From contig NZ_JAMXBJ010000050.1 in the NCBI RefSeq assembly GCF_023913755.1, positions 372,001 to 436,000 of the forward strand: a stretch of 64,000 bases of DNA, written 5' to 3'. This stretch comes from Pseudarthrobacter cellobiosi (GTDB taxonomy: Bacteria > Actinomycetota > Actinomycetes > Actinomycetales > Micrococcaceae). Position 1 is the stretch's first letter. Every line of letters starts with the position of its first letter. The notes under the pieces were generated by a model. The model did not search any database. It was given only the letters and a program-made list of their open reading frames with translations, and was not told where the DNA came from. This document shows, in pieces, positions 27,347 to 37,009 of this stretch. The translations under genes and the position numbers were made by a program.

Positions 27347-28677
27347 CGTTCACTCCCGTCTTCCGGAACAGGCTCCGCTTCAGGCGCCGCCGGATGGAAG
27401 GAGATCCGCTCGATCCTTCGGCCGTCCATCCTTGTCACGCTCAGCGTGCCTCCGCCTACGTCGACGGTGTCCCCCACTGCGGCGATCCGGCCCAGTTCAC
27501 TCATAACGTACCCGCCCACGGTTTCGTAGGCGGCTTCGTCCGGAACGGTCAGCCCCGGGATCTGTTCGGAAAGCTCGTCGGGGCGCAGCAGCCCGGGGAA
27601 GTACCAATCCCCGGAGGCGCTCTGGAGCAGTCCCGGGCGTACCTTGTCGTGCTCGTCGGACACTTCACCGACGATTTCCTCCACCAGGTCCTCAAGGGTG
27701 GCGATGCCTGCGGTTCCGCCGTATTCATCCAGGACAATCGCGAGCTGGAGGTTTCCCTCGCGCAGCTCGGCCAGGAGGGCATCGAGGTGGATGGTCTCCG
27801 GCACGCGGAGGACATCGGTCATGATGGCTCCGGCCTCCAGGTTGGCCCGCCGGTCCCACGGCACGGCAACGGCCTTCTTGACGTGGACCAGGCCCTTGAT
27901 GTCGTCCGAGGACTCCCCGATGACGGGGAAGCGGGAGTACCCGGTGCGCCGGGCGGCGTCCAGGATGTCCGAGACAGGCTGGTCGGCGTCGATGGTTTCC
28001 ATCCGGATCCGGGGCGTCATAACATCGGCGGCCGTCCGGGCCGAGAAGTTCAGGGTGCGGGCCACAAAGTTGGCCGTCCCGGCGTCGAGGGTTCCCATGG
28101 CGGCGGAGCGCCGCACCAGGGAGGCGAGCTCGGCCGGCGTCCGGGCACCGGAAATCTCTTCCTTGGCCTCCAGGCCAAAGACATTCAGTACCTTGTTGGA
28201 AAAGCCGTTGAGCACCACGATGGCGGGCTTGAAGATGGCCGTAAAGACCAGCTGCGGCCGCGCCAGCGCCTTGCCCACCTGGAAGGACAGCGCAATTGCC
28301 ATGTTCTTGGGCACGAGTTCGCCAAGCAGCATGGACAACAGCGTGGCCAGCACCATGGCGATGACCAGGGAAACGGATGCCGCCGCCACTTCGGGAATTC
28401 CGACGGCGGCCAACGGGCCCTCAAGGAGGCGCCCTACCGACGGTTCCATCACGTAACCGGTCAGAAGGGTGGTGAGGGTGATGCCGAGCTGACAGCTGGA
28501 AAGCTGGGTTGAGAGGGATTTCAGGCACTTGAGCAGCGGGACGGCACCGGTGTCACCGTTATCGATGGCACGTTGGACCGTGGCCTGATCAAGGGCAATA
28601 AGGGAAAATTCGACGGCGACGAAAAAGCCGGTGCCGGCGATCAGCAGGAGGCCTGCCGCGAGGAGCAACCACTCCAT
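27343..28677 (-). CDS. CNNM/CorC-family membrane protein with CBS and CorC_HlyC domains
   Basis: The 444-residue paralogue contains the DUF21 membrane domain, the CBS pair, and a C-terminal CorC_HlyC domain (about 355-435; EYGGTAGIATLEDLVEEIVGE marks the junction, of which EYGGTAGIATLEDLV is the conserved core). The two genes form an operon and probably a heteromeric complex. Confidence 0.87.
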   Translation of the reverse strand: MEWLLLAAGLLLIAGTGFFVAVEFSLIALDQATVQRAIDNGDTGAVPLLKCLKSLSTQLSSCQLGITLTTLLTGYVMEPSVGRLLEGPLAAVGIPEVAAASVSLVIAMVLATLLSMLLGELVPKNMAIALSFQVGKALARPQLVFTAIFKPAIVVLNGFSNKVLNVFGLEAKEEISGARTPAELASLVRRSAAMGTLDAGTANFVARTLNFSARTAADVMTPRIRMETIDADQPVSDILDAARRTGYSRFPVIGESSDDIKGLVHVKKAVAVPWDRRANLEAGAIMTDVLRVPETIHLDALLAELREGNLQLAIVLDEYGGTAGIATLEDLVEEIVGEVSDEHDKVRPGLLQSASGDWYFPGLLRPDELSEQIPGLTVPDEAAYETVGGYVMSELGRIAAVGDTVDVGGGTLSVTRMDGRRIERISFHPAAPEAEPVPEDGSER

Positions 28678-29177
28678 TCAGCATCCCGCCCGAAAATCGG
28701 GGGAAGCGATGTGGATCCGGGGGAAACTGCCCGGCGGAGGATGATCGGCGGAAGCCGATGCTGTTTCCATAGGGGCTCCGCCGGGGTGCACTGACGGAGA
28801 GTGATGGGCACGTGTTCGGGGTTTGCCGGCTCTGCGGGTGGACTGCGCGGTGCTGTACTTCATGCTCCGCTGACAGCCCCCAGGCCGGCACCTAGATTTA
28901 CTGTCCATAAGAATTTCAGTCTACAGGAGCAGATTGCGCCTTCCGGATGGCTGCCCGGAGGTCCTGGCACACCCGCGCAGGGACAGCTTCCGGACGCCAC
29001 AATCCGTGATCTCCGCGTCATTGCCATGATTTGGGTCACCGTTATTGGCAGTTAACGCAGAATGCTCATTAGACTGGCAACGGTCCGGGTTCAGGACGCA
29101 GAGACTGGTTCGAATGTTGTGCTGCGGCACCGTGGCGGCCAGAGAGAAATCAAACTCATGGAAGAGGCGTATTTCAA
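28678..29177. other. 500-bp gap before the 2-oxoglutarate dehydrogenase gene
   Basis: No convincing gene is seen. A possible promoter for the next gene is TTGGCA (29045-29050), 19 bases, TAGACT (29070-29075). That would give an unusually long 5' leader of about 95 bases, which might hold regulation. GGAAGAGG about ten bases before the GTG is the ribosome site. Confidence 0.45.
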
Positions 29178-32100
29178 GTGCCAGAGCAGCCTAGCCACCG
29201 TCTACCAGAGGAATTTGGCGGAAACGAGTGGCTCGTTGACGAACTGTACGAGCAGTATCAGAAAGACAAGAACACGGTGGATACCAAATGGTGGCCCCTG
29301 TTCGAGTCCTTCGATTCAGGCAGCGGTTCTTCTTCCAACGGAAGCACGGCAGTAGCCGTGGCCCACCCAGCAACCCGCGAAATGCCGGCTGTACCACCGG
29401 CGCCTCCGGCTTCTGCAACTGCTGCACCGGCAACGTCGCCGGCCGCACAGCCCGCAGCGCCGGCCGCACAGCCCGCGGCGGCAAAGAAAGCTCCCGCTAC
29501 GGTCGCCCGCGATGGCGCGAAGAAGACCGAGCCCGGAAGTACGGCCCAGCCGATCCCCGCCCAGCTTCCCAAAAACGTCAAGGCACCCACGGCTCCGGAA
29601 GAGGACGTGGTCTCCGTTCTTCGCGGCCCGGCCAAGGCCATCGCCACCAACATGGTCACCAGCCTTGAGGTCCCCACGGCCACCAGCGTCCGGGCTATTC
29701 CGGCAAAGCTGCTGATCGACAACCGCGTGGTCATCAACTCCAACCTGGCCAGAGCACGCGGCGGCAAGGTTTCCTTCACACACCTCATCGGCTACGCCGT
29801 GATCCGCGCACTCGCCCAGTTCCCGTCGATGAACGTCTACTACGACGAAATCGACGGCAAGCCCAGTGCTGTCCAGCCGGCCCACGTCAACTTCGGCATC
29901 GCCATTGACATGCCCAAGCCGGACGGCACCCGCCTGCTCATAGTGCCCAACATCAAGAAAGCGGAGACCCTCAACTTCTCCGAGTTCTGGCACACCTATG
30001 AAGACCTGATCAAGCGTGCCCGCAGCGGCAAGCTGACCGCTGATGACCACTCCGGCACCACGGTGTCCCTGACCAACCCCGGCGGCATCGGCACCGTTCA
30101 CTCCGTGCCGCGTCTGTCCAAGGGACAGGCCGCCATCATCGGCGTCGGCGCGCTGGACTACCCGGCCGAGTTCCAGGGCGCCAGCGAAAAGATCATCGCG
30201 CAGAATGCCATCAGCAAGGTCCTTACGCTGACGTCCACCTATGACCACCGCGTCATCCAGGGAGCCGGCAGCGGCGAGTTCCTGAAGCTTGTGCACCAGC
30301 TGCTGCTCGGTGCCCAGAACTTCTACGACGACATCTTCGAGTCACTGCGCATCCCGTACGAGCCCATCCGCTGGAGCCCCGACCTGCAGGTGGACCCCGC
30401 TGACGAGATCAACAAGGTTGCCCGGATCCAGCAACTGATCCACTCCTACCGTGTGCGCGGCCACCTGATGGCGGACACCGATCCCCTGGAGTATGTCCAG
30501 CGCAAGCACCCGGACCTTGACGTCCTCACCTACGGGCTGACGCTGTGGGACCTGGACCGTCAGTGGCCCACCGGCGGTTTCGGCGGCGCACCCATGCTCA
30601 AGTTCCGCGACATCCTCGGCGTACTCCGCGACGCCTACTGCCGCACCACGGGCATCGAGTACATGCACATCCAGGAGCCGGAAGAACGCAAGTGGTTCCA
30701 GGACCAGCTGGAGCACGCATACTCGAAGCCGAGCCGCGAAGAGCAGCTGCGCATCGTGTCCCGGCTCAACGCGGCCGAAGCGTTTGAAACCTTCCTGCAG
30801 ACCAAGTTCGTCGGCCAGAAGCGCTTCTCCCTGGAAGGCGGCGAATCCCTGATTCCGCTGCTGGACGCCATCATTTCCGATGCCGCTGACGACGGTCTGG
30901 ACGAAGTTGCAATCGGCATGGCCCACCGCGGCCGCCTGAACGTCCTCACCAACATCGCCGGCAAGACCTACGCCCAAGTGTTCCGCGAATTCGAAGGCAC
31001 CCAGGATCCCCGCTCCGTGCAGGGCTCCGGCGACGTGAAGTACCACCTCGGTACCGAAGGCACGTTCACCTCGGAAAACGGCAACGAGACCAAGGTCTAC
31101 CTCGCTGCCAACCCGTCCCACCTCGAGGCTGTCGACTCGGTGCTCGAAGGCATCGTCCGCGCCAAGCAGGACCGCCTGGACCAGGGCGAGGCCTTCCCGG
31201 TCCTGCCCCTCATGGTCCACGGAGATGCTGCGTTCGCAGGCCAGGGCGTGGTTGCTGAGACGCTGAACCTGTCCCAGCTCCGCGGATACCGGACCGGCGG
31301 CACCATCCACGTGGTGGTCAACAACCAGGTCGGCTTCACCACAGCACCGTCGTCGTCGCGCTCGTCCACCTACTCCACGGACGTCGCCAAGATGATCCAG
31401 GCGCCGGTGTTCCACGTGAACGGTGACGATCCCGAGGCAGTGGTGCGCATCGCCCAGCTCGCCTACAAGTTCCGCCAGCGGTTCCACAAGGACGTTGTGA
31501 TCGACATGGTGTGCTACCGCCGCCGTGGCCACAACGAGGGTGACGACCCCTCGATGACCCAGCCCATGATGTACAACCTGATCGAAGCCAAGCGCTCCGT
31601 CCGCAAGCTGTACACCGAGGCGCTCATCGGCCGTGGCGACATCACCGAGGAAGAAGCCGAGCAGCTGCTCCGCGACTACCAGGAACGGCTGGAACGGGTC
31701 TTCGCCGAAACGCACGCGGCCCAGACCTCGCCCATTCCGATCATCACCGCGGACTCCGCCGCCGTCGCCGACATTGAGCGTCCCATCGCCCAGCAGGCTG
31801 ACTCCGGCACCAACGCCCCGGCCTCCACTGCAATTTCGCCGGAAACCCTGGCGCACATCGGCAAGGCCCACGTCCAGATCCCCGAGGGCTTCACCGTCCA
31901 CGCCAAGCTCAAGCAGCTCCTCGAAAAGCGCGAACAGATGTCCCGCGAAGGCGGCATCGACTGGGGCTTTGGCGAGATCGCGGCCTTCGGCTCGCTGATC
32001 ATGGAAGGCGTTCCCGTCCGGCTTGCCGGCCAGGACTCGCGCCGCGGCACGTTTGTGCAGCGCCACGCAGTGTTCCACGACCGCGCCAACGGCAACGAGT

Positions 32101-32978
32101 GGCTGCCCCTGGGCCACCTCTCGGATGACCAGGCCAAGCTGTGGATCTACGACTCCCTGCTGTCCGAATACGCGGCCATGGGCTTCGAATACGGCTACTC
32201 GGTGGAACGCCCGGATGCCCTGGTGCTGTGGGAAGCGCAGTTCGGCGACTTCGTCAACGGCGCGCAGACCATCATCGATGAGTTCATCTCCTCGGCCGAA
32301 CAGAAGTGGGGCCAGCGCTCCTCCCTGGTCCTGATGCTGCCGCACGGCTACGAGGGCCAGGGTCCGGACCACTCCTCGGCACGCATCGAACGCTTCCTGC
32401 TGATGTGCGCCGAAGAGAACATGATCGTGGCCAACCCCACCACGGCGGCATCACACTTCCACCTGCTGCGCCGCCAGGCCTACAGCAGGCCGCGCAAGCC
32501 GCTGATCATCTTCACGCCGAAGCAGCTCCTGCGCCTCAAGGCAGCCGCGTCGTCCGTCGAGGACTTCACCACCGGCGCCTTCCGCCCCGTCATCGGCGAC
32601 CACGAGCAGCTGGCGGCAGACGCCGTCGAGCGCGTGCTGCTGGTCTCGGGCCGCCTGTACTACGATCTCCTGTCCACCCGGCAGAAGACCGACGACAAGA
32701 CCACCGCGATTGTCCGCGTGGAGCAGCTCTACCCGCTGCCGCACGAAGAAATCGCAGCGGAGCTGGCCAAGTACCCGAACGCCGAGGTTGTCTGGGCACA
32801 GGACGAGCCCGCCAACCAGGGACCGTGGCCGTTTATGGGCCTGAACCTCCCGGATGCGCTGGATCGGCGCGTCCGTCTGGTGTCGCGTCCCGCATCTGCC
32901 TCCACGGCGGCCGGCTCCATGAAACGGCACGCAGCTGAGCAGGATTCACTCCTGAAGCAGGCATTTGCACGGAAGTAG
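29178..32978 (+). CDS. kgd: multifunctional 2-oxoglutarate dehydrogenase E1/E2 (OdhA/Kgd)
   Basis: The 1266-residue protein has the actinobacterial fusion: a short E1-type N-terminal helix (FGGNEWLVDELYEQYQKD), an Ala/Pro linker (about 55-125), an E2 succinyltransferase core ending with TYDHRVIQGAGSGEF near 355, then the thiamin-diphosphate E1 domain (HRGRLNVL, GDAAFAGQGV) to the end. No lipoyl domain is present. It oxidises 2-oxoglutarate in the TCA cycle together with E2p and Lpd, and homologues are inhibited by the FHA protein OdhI/GarA. The start is GTG. Confidence 0.93.
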   Translation: MPEQPSHRLPEEFGGNEWLVDELYEQYQKDKNTVDTKWWPLFESFDSGSGSSSNGSTAVAVAHPATREMPAVPPAPPASATAAPATSPAAQPAAPAAQPAAAKKAPATVARDGAKKTEPGSTAQPIPAQLPKNVKAPTAPEEDVVSVLRGPAKAIATNMVTSLEVPTATSVRAIPAKLLIDNRVVINSNLARARGGKVSFTHLIGYAVIRALAQFPSMNVYYDEIDGKPSAVQPAHVNFGIAIDMPKPDGTRLLIVPNIKKAETLNFSEFWHTYEDLIKRARSGKLTADDHSGTTVSLTNPGGIGTVHSVPRLSKGQAAIIGVGALDYPAEFQGASEKIIAQNAISKVLTLTSTYDHRVIQGAGSGEFLKLVHQLLLGAQNFYDDIFESLRIPYEPIRWSPDLQVDPADEINKVARIQQLIHSYRVRGHLMADTDPLEYVQRKHPDLDVLTYGLTLWDLDRQWPTGGFGGAPMLKFRDILGVLRDAYCRTTGIEYMHIQEPEERKWFQDQLEHAYSKPSREEQLRIVSRLNAAEAFETFLQTKFVGQKRFSLEGGESLIPLLDAIISDAADDGLDEVAIGMAHRGRLNVLTNIAGKTYAQVFREFEGTQDPRSVQGSGDVKYHLGTEGTFTSENGNETKVYLAANPSHLEAVDSVLEGIVRAKQDRLDQGEAFPVLPLMVHGDAAFAGQGVVAETLNLSQLRGYRTGGTIHVVVNNQVGFTTAPSSSRSSTYSTDVAKMIQAPVFHVNGDDPEAVVRIAQLAYKFRQRFHKDVVIDMVCYRRRGHNEGDDPSMTQPMMYNLIEAKRSVRKLYTEALIGRGDITEEEAEQLLRDYQERLERVFAETHAAQTSPIPIITADSAAVADIERPIAQQADSGTNAPASTAISPETLAHIGKAHVQIPEGFTVHAKLKQLLEKREQMSREGGIDWGFGEIAAFGSLIMEGVPVRLAGQDSRRGTFVQRHAVFHDRANGNEWLPLGHLSDDQAKLWIYDSLLSEYAAMGFEYGYSVERPDALVLWEAQFGDFVNGAQTIIDEFISSAEQKWGQRSSLVLMLPHGYEGQGPDHSSARIERFLLMCAEENMIVANPTTAASHFHLLRRQAYSRPRKPLIIFTPKQLLRLKAAASSVEDFTTGAFRPVIGDHEQLAADAVERVLLVSGRLYYDLLSTRQKTDDKTTAIVRVEQLYPLPHEEIAAELAKYPNAEVVWAQDEPANQGPWPFMGLNLPDALDRRVRLVSRPASASTAAGSMKRHAAEQDSLLKQAFARK

Positions 32979-32987
32979 AACCAGTGG

Positions 32988-33037
32988 CTGCCCGGCCGGA
33001 CGTCGAAATACCAGACTCCGGCCGGGCAGTTCTGTTT
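32988..33037 (+). terminator. Rho-independent terminator after kgd
   Basis: CTGCCCGGCCGGA (32988-33000) pairs with TCCGGCCGGGCAG (33017-33029), followed by TTCTGTTT. The stem is 13 bp. Confidence 0.85.
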
Positions 33038-33059
33038 AATGAAGATGGATCATAGCCAC

Positions 33060-33079
33060 GCCGATTGGCCTCAATCGGC
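33060..33079. repeat. inverted repeat upstream of the SGNH gene
   Basis: GCCGATT and AATCGGC surround the six bases GGCCTC. It lies 20 bp before the next start, just upstream of the ribosome site, so it may be an operator or a leader hairpin. Confidence 0.4.
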
Positions 33080-33099
33080 ACGGACGTAAAGAGGGACTT

Positions 33100-33699
33100 G
33101 TGGAAGACAGGAAGCTGCGGATCGCAGCTGTTGGAGATGAACTGCTAGCCGGGCTGGGCGATCCCAGGGCCCTCGGCTGGCTGGGCCGCGTGTTGGCCCG
33201 CACTCCGCAGGACGGCATGGTCATGGAAGCGTATGCCCTCCCCTGTCCCCAGGAAGGAACGGAAGGGCTGGCTGCCCGCTGGCAGGAGGAGGCCGGGCGG
33301 CGGTTCGGCGACCAGCACGAGAACCGCCTGGTGATCGGCCTCTCGGGCCGGGACATCGAGTTCGGCCTTTCCACCGCCCGGAGCCGCCTGAACCTGGCCA
33401 ACATCCTGGATACCGCCACGCAGAACCGGATCGAGGTGTTTGTGGTGGGCCCGCCGCCCACGCTGGACCCGGTCCAGAACCGCCGGCTCGCCGATCTGAA
33501 CACGGCCTTCGCTGACGTCACCACCAGGCGCAAGCACCTCTACGTGGACACGTTCTCTCCGCTGCTGAACCACGAACAGTGGCGCCAGGACCTTGCGGCC
33601 AACACCGGCACTCCCGGGCAAGCAGGCTATGGCCTGATGGCCTGGCTGGTCCTCCACCGTGGCTGGTTCCAATGGCTGGGCATGGACGCCCCCGAGTAA
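33100..33699 (+). CDS. SGNH/GDSL-like hydrolase (cytosolic)
   Basis: The 199-residue protein has the SGNH layout: GDELLAGLG at block I (Glu where GDSL proteins have Ser), GLSGRDIE at block II/III and a C-terminal block. The nucleophile position being GDE rather than GDS raises doubt about classical esterase activity. No signal peptide is seen. The GTG at 33100 has AAAGAGGG before it. Confidence 0.6.
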   Translation: MEDRKLRIAAVGDELLAGLGDPRALGWLGRVLARTPQDGMVMEAYALPCPQEGTEGLAARWQEEAGRRFGDQHENRLVIGLSGRDIEFGLSTARSRLNLANILDTATQNRIEVFVVGPPPTLDPVQNRRLADLNTAFADVTTRRKHLYVDTFSPLLNHEQWRQDLAANTGTPGQAGYGLMAWLVLHRGWFQWLGMDAPE

Positions 33700-33719
33700 A
33701 ACATCCCCAACCCTTCCAG

Positions 33720-33786
33720 TCGCGATATATCTTGACGGCTCCAGCGGTCCGTTGTATCTTGAAGTATCAGTCACGATATATCGCGA
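33720..33786 (+). promoter_or_regulatory. promoter bracketed by two PadR-type 16-bp palindromes
   Basis: TTGACG (33732-33737), a 17-base spacer and TATCTT (33755-33760) form a good sigma-A promoter. Palindrome 1, TCGCGATATATCTTGA (33720-33735), overlaps the -35. Palindrome 2, TCACGATATATCGCGA (33771-33786), lies just after the -10. A 12-base core is shared in opposite orientation. Binding by the PadR protein encoded two genes on is inferred. Confidence 0.75.
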
Positions 33787-33799
33787 TTTTGGAGGATTC

Positions 33800-34642
33800 A
33801 TGACAGAGGACAGCTGGACCGTCACAGGTCCGCAAACCATCGATGTTGACAACGTCAGGTCGCTGAAGCTGGGCATGGTCCGCGGCAGGTTCGACGTCGT
33901 CACCCATGCCGACGCCGTTGCCCGCGTGGAGATCAACGACGTCCAGGGCGATCCCGTGTCGGTGACACTGACGGACGGCAGGCTCGAGGTCCGCCATCAG
34001 CTGCACGGCCCGCAGGGCTGGTTCAAAAACCTGATGGGCACGGTCAACCACAACAGCAACAACTCAGCGGTTATCAGTATTGCCCTGCCGGCCGGCGTCG
34101 AGGTGGAGGCCGGTACGGTCAGCGGCGATGGCCTTGTGTCCGGAATCAGCGGGCACACCCGGCTCAATACCGTCTCAGGTTCTGTGATGGCAGACGGCAC
34201 GTCCGGGGAACTTCACGTCAACACCGTCAGCGGCGAGGTCATCGCGCGAAACCACGACGGCGTCCTGACCGCCAAGAGTGTCTCCGGCGAGGTCACCGCA
34301 TCCGGCCGGTTCAGCAACATCCGGGCTCACACGGTCAGCGGCGACATGAGTTTTGACCTACTCGGCTTTACCCACGACTTCGGCGCCAATTCAGTCTCCG
34401 GCGACCTCACCATCAGGCTGCCCCATGACGTCGGGGTGGACATCGTGGCGAAGTCTGCCAGCGGCGTTGTGGTGATTGATGACCAGCAGTACTCGCAGCC
34501 CGGCGGCAAGGTGGAAACCATTGCCGGACCGGACGGGAAGCTGATGCTGGTCCGGACCAACTCGGTGTCCGGCAAAACGTCCATCTTCCATGGCCAGCCG
34601 GCCCGCAACGACGACGCAAGAAGCCCGGAAGCGGGGCACTGA
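33800..34642 (+). CDS. DUF4097 beta-helix-like protein
   Basis: The 280-residue protein is built of repeats around the phrase (V/N)SG(D/E/S): TVSGDGLVSG, TVSGSVMADG, TVSGEVIARN, SVSGEVTASG, TVSGDMSFD, SVSGDLTI. This is the DUF4097 pattern, predicted as a stacked beta structure. No signal peptide or membrane segment is seen. TTGGAGG precedes the ATG. Its stop overlaps the PadR start (TGATG). The function of the family is unknown; a role in sensing envelope stress is often suggested. Confidence 0.82.
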   Translation: MTEDSWTVTGPQTIDVDNVRSLKLGMVRGRFDVVTHADAVARVEINDVQGDPVSVTLTDGRLEVRHQLHGPQGWFKNLMGTVNHNSNNSAVISIALPAGVEVEAGTVSGDGLVSGISGHTRLNTVSGSVMADGTSGELHVNTVSGEVIARNHDGVLTAKSVSGEVTASGRFSNIRAHTVSGDMSFDLLGFTHDFGANSVSGDLTIRLPHDVGVDIVAKSASGVVVIDDQQYSQPGGKVETIAGPDGKLMLVRTNSVSGKTSIFHGQPARNDDARSPEAGH

Positions 34643-35253
34643 TGCCTCCGGTGTTCGCCCATGGTGCGCTCCGGCTGTACCTGCTCGCCCTGCTGGAGTC
34701 AGGGCCCAAACACGGCTATGAACTGATCAAAGCCCTCAGCGAACGGTTCGGCGGCACCTACTCCCCCAGCGCGGGAACCATCTATCCCCGGCTTGGGAAG
34801 CTGGAGGAAGAAGGGCTCGTCGCCACTGAATCAGAAGGCCGCCGCACCAACTACCGCATCACCGCGGCGGGGCTTGCAGAACTCAACAAGCGCCGGGAGG
34901 AACTCGCCGGAGTCGAGAACGACATTTCCGCTTCCGTCCGCCGCCTGGCGGACAACCTGCGGGCGGATATCCGCGTCAACATGCGCGGGTTGCGGGCAGA
35001 CCTGGCGGCCACGGCAGAGGCGGCCCGTTCCACGGCGCGGGCCGCCGATTTCAGGAAAGCCGGCCGCCAGTCTTCGGAAGGGTTCCGGGAGCTGAAGGAA
35101 GCGGAGATGCTGCTGCAGGCGTTCCGAGACGACCTGCGCGTGGAACTGCGGCTTCAGGCCACCCGGCAACCGCTCGGCGCCGTCACGCTGGAAACTGTCA
35201 GGACCGTGCTGGACCAGGCGCGCATCTCCATCCGCAACTCACTGCCCGGCTGA
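34642..35253 (+). CDS. PadR-family transcriptional regulator
   Basis: The 203-residue protein has the PadR winged helix (KHGYELIKALSERFGG, SAGTIYPRLGKLEEEGLV, GRRTNYRITAAG) and a long helical C-terminus (PadR group with extended dimerisation region). It is coupled to the DUF4097 gene and very likely represses the operon through the two palindromes at 33720-33786. Confidence 0.88.
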   Translation: MPPVFAHGALRLYLLALLESGPKHGYELIKALSERFGGTYSPSAGTIYPRLGKLEEEGLVATESEGRRTNYRITAAGLAELNKRREELAGVENDISASVRRLADNLRADIRVNMRGLRADLAATAEAARSTARAADFRKAGRQSSEGFRELKEAEMLLQAFRDDLRVELRLQATRQPLGAVTLETVRTVLDQARISIRNSLPG

Positions 35254-35383
35254 GCCGCCGGACTGCGCCCCCGGGTCGGTGTTGCCCCCCCGGTCACAGC
35301 CCGTTTCGGTTTCGCGGCGTGTCCCATGGTGTGGGAGACTTGAGGGCAGCTCTTTTGAGTACCAACATTTAAGGAGGCCAGCT

Positions 35384-35458
35384 ATGAGCAAGCGTGCACG
35401 TAAACGTCGTGACCGTAAGCGTGGCGGCGCGAACCACGGGAAGCGCCCCAACGCCTAA
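35384..35458 (+). CDS. ribosomal micro-protein bL37 (24 residues)
   Basis: A tiny, very basic protein starts MSKRARKRRDRKR and ends ANHGKRPNA. It closely matches the 24-residue 50S subunit protein bL37 seen in mycobacterial ribosome structures. AAGGAGG (35371-35377) lies seven bases upstream, and a strong terminator follows at 35486, so it is a complete gene. Size-limited gene callers miss it. Confidence 0.85.
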   Translation: MSKRARKRRDRKRGGANHGKRPNA

Positions 35459-35485
35459 GCTAAAGCTTGGAAATCGGTTTAAGCG

Positions 35486-35528
35486 AAGGACCCCGGAAGC
35501 CACACGGCTTCCGGGGTCCTTCGTCTTT
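35486..35528 (+). terminator. strong Rho-independent terminator after bL37
   Basis: AAGGACCCCGGAAGCC (35486-35501) pairs perfectly with GGCTTCCGGGGTCCTT (35506-35521) around the loop ACAC, then CGTCTTT. Confidence 0.9.
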
Positions 35529-35623
35529 GAGCTGCTTTTTGGCGCCTGCGGTACTACTGACGGGCATCGACGCAGCCAGGCGTCCACGCAGTCAGGTGTC
35601 CCTTCAGACGGCTACCGCTTGGG

Positions 35624-35884
35624 TTAGGCGTCTACCGGGCGGATGGAGTGGATCCGGTCCAAAATGGCGTTCTTCAGGTTTTCCGGAGCGGCCTCGGTGC
35701 ACGAGCGCTTCACCATGGTGCGGATCACGCACTCGAGGTCGTACTGCTCGGTGCATTCAGGGCACTCATCAAGATGGGTCTTGATTTCCGTGATGTCCTC
35801 GCGGGTCAACGCCCCGTCGAGGTATTCGTAGATGCGTTGCATCCGGGCGTCATCGCAGTCGCCCAATCCCTGGCAGTCGCTCAT
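35624..35884 (-). CDS. rsrA: mycothiol-system anti-sigma factor RsrA
   Basis: The 86-residue ZAS protein has the zinc motif His37-x3-Cys41-x2-Cys44 (HLDECPEC) plus extra cysteines at 4, 10, 52 and 62. In this family, disulfide formation releases zinc and frees SigR under thiol oxidation. Its ATG overlaps the sigR stop by four bases. Confidence 0.92.
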   Translation of the reverse strand: MSDCQGLGDCDDARMQRIYEYLDGALTREDITEIKTHLDECPECTEQYDLECVIRTMVKRSCTEAAPENLKNAILDRIHSIRPVDA

Positions 35885-36693
35885 TTCCTGTTCTCCTGTT
35901 TTGTGGTCGCGGCCGTGTCCTGTGATTCGACGGCGCCTTTGAATCCTCGTTCGGCGGCATAGTCCGCCAGCATGTCCCGCAACATTTTCCGGCCGCGGTG
36001 CAACCGGGACATCACTGTCCCGATCGGCGTGTTCATGATGTCCGAGATTTCCTTGTACGCGAAGCCTTCGACATCGGCGAAGTACACTGCCAGCCGGAAC
36101 TCCTCGGGAATGGCCTGGAGCGCCCGCTTGACGTCCGAGTCCGGCAGGTGGTCCAGCGCCTCAGCCTCGGCCGAGCGCAGGCCGCGGGACGTGTGCGACT
36201 CCGCCCTGGCCAGCTGCCAGTCCTCGATGGTGTCCGAGTTCGACTGCAGCGGTTCGCGCTGCCGCTTGCGGTAGAGATTGATGTACGTGTTCGTCAGGAT
36301 CCGGTACAGCCAGGCCTTGAGGTTGGTGCCGGGCTTGTATTGGTGGAACGCTGAGAACGCCTTGGTGTAGGCCTCCTGGACCAGGTCTTCCGCATCGGCG
36401 GGGTTCCTGGCCATCCGCATGGCGGCCGAGTAGAGCTGATCCACGTACTGCATGGCATCACGCTCAAAACGGACCCGGCGTTCTTCCGCTGATTCGGTGG
36501 CCACATCCACGGGTTGCTCGGCGGGCGCAGGCCCAGCGGGCACAGGGACATCCGCTGCAGGCTGCGCGTCACTCCCTGCCGGTGCGTCGCTGCTGGCATT
36601 GGCGTCGCTGCTGGCATTGGCTTCGCTGCTTGTTTTGGCTTCGCGTTCGGAGGCCTCATACATGGCCTCGAGGGCCGGATCCAGGGTGCTCAT
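35881..36693 (-). CDS. sigR: thiol-oxidative-stress sigma factor SigR/SigH
   Basis: This 270-residue group 4 sigma factor has region 2 ([43 protein letters not shown]) and region 4 ([33 protein letters not shown]). About 80 residues of Ala/Ser/Pro-rich sequence, including [12 protein letters not shown]-like repeats, precede region 2; most relatives are near 200-230 residues. TAGACT lies eight bases before the ATG at 36693, suggesting a leaderless long form. RsrA is encoded downstream. Confidence 0.9.
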   Translation of the reverse strand: MSTLDPALEAMYEASEREAKTSSEANASSDANASSDAPAGSDAQPAADVPVPAGPAPAEQPVDVATESAEERRVRFERDAMQYVDQLYSAAMRMARNPADAEDLVQEAYTKAFSAFHQYKPGTNLKAWLYRILTNTYINLYRKRQREPLQSNSDTIEDWQLARAESHTSRGLRSAEAEALDHLPDSDVKRALQAIPEEFRLAVYFADVEGFAYKEISDIMNTPIGTVMSRLHRGRKMLRDMLADYAAERGFKGAVESQDTAATTKQENRK

Positions 36694-37009
36694 TGCGTTC
36701 AAGTCTACTGTGACGGCCTTGGCGCGCCGCGATCCGTACTCCGGAAGATCGGATTCCAGAGTCTGCAGTGCTAAGGGTCCGGCGGGCTCCGTCCCGTCCT
36801 TCAGTAACCTCAAGGGCAACTCCACTCTGTGTCAGGCCATGGTGTTCCAGGCAAATACCTGCCGGGCAATCCATGATGAGTCAATTCGTCCGGTGTTCGG
36901 CGGACCCGCAAACCATAACCGCTGGCGGCAGGCAAATATTCCCCAAAAGTGCAAGACTAGAACGGACTCCGCCGCATCCGGTGCGGTTCGTCCAGCCAGG
37001 AGGAAACCC

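Noticed and set aside
30342-32372. A long minus-strand open frame opposite kgd
   Set aside because: Shadow of the kgd coding frame with no family similarity.
36694-37009. SigR-dependent promoters (GGAAT-N18-GTT) for sigR or the DoxX gene
   Set aside because: GGAAT-like words occur, but none has GTT at the right distance.
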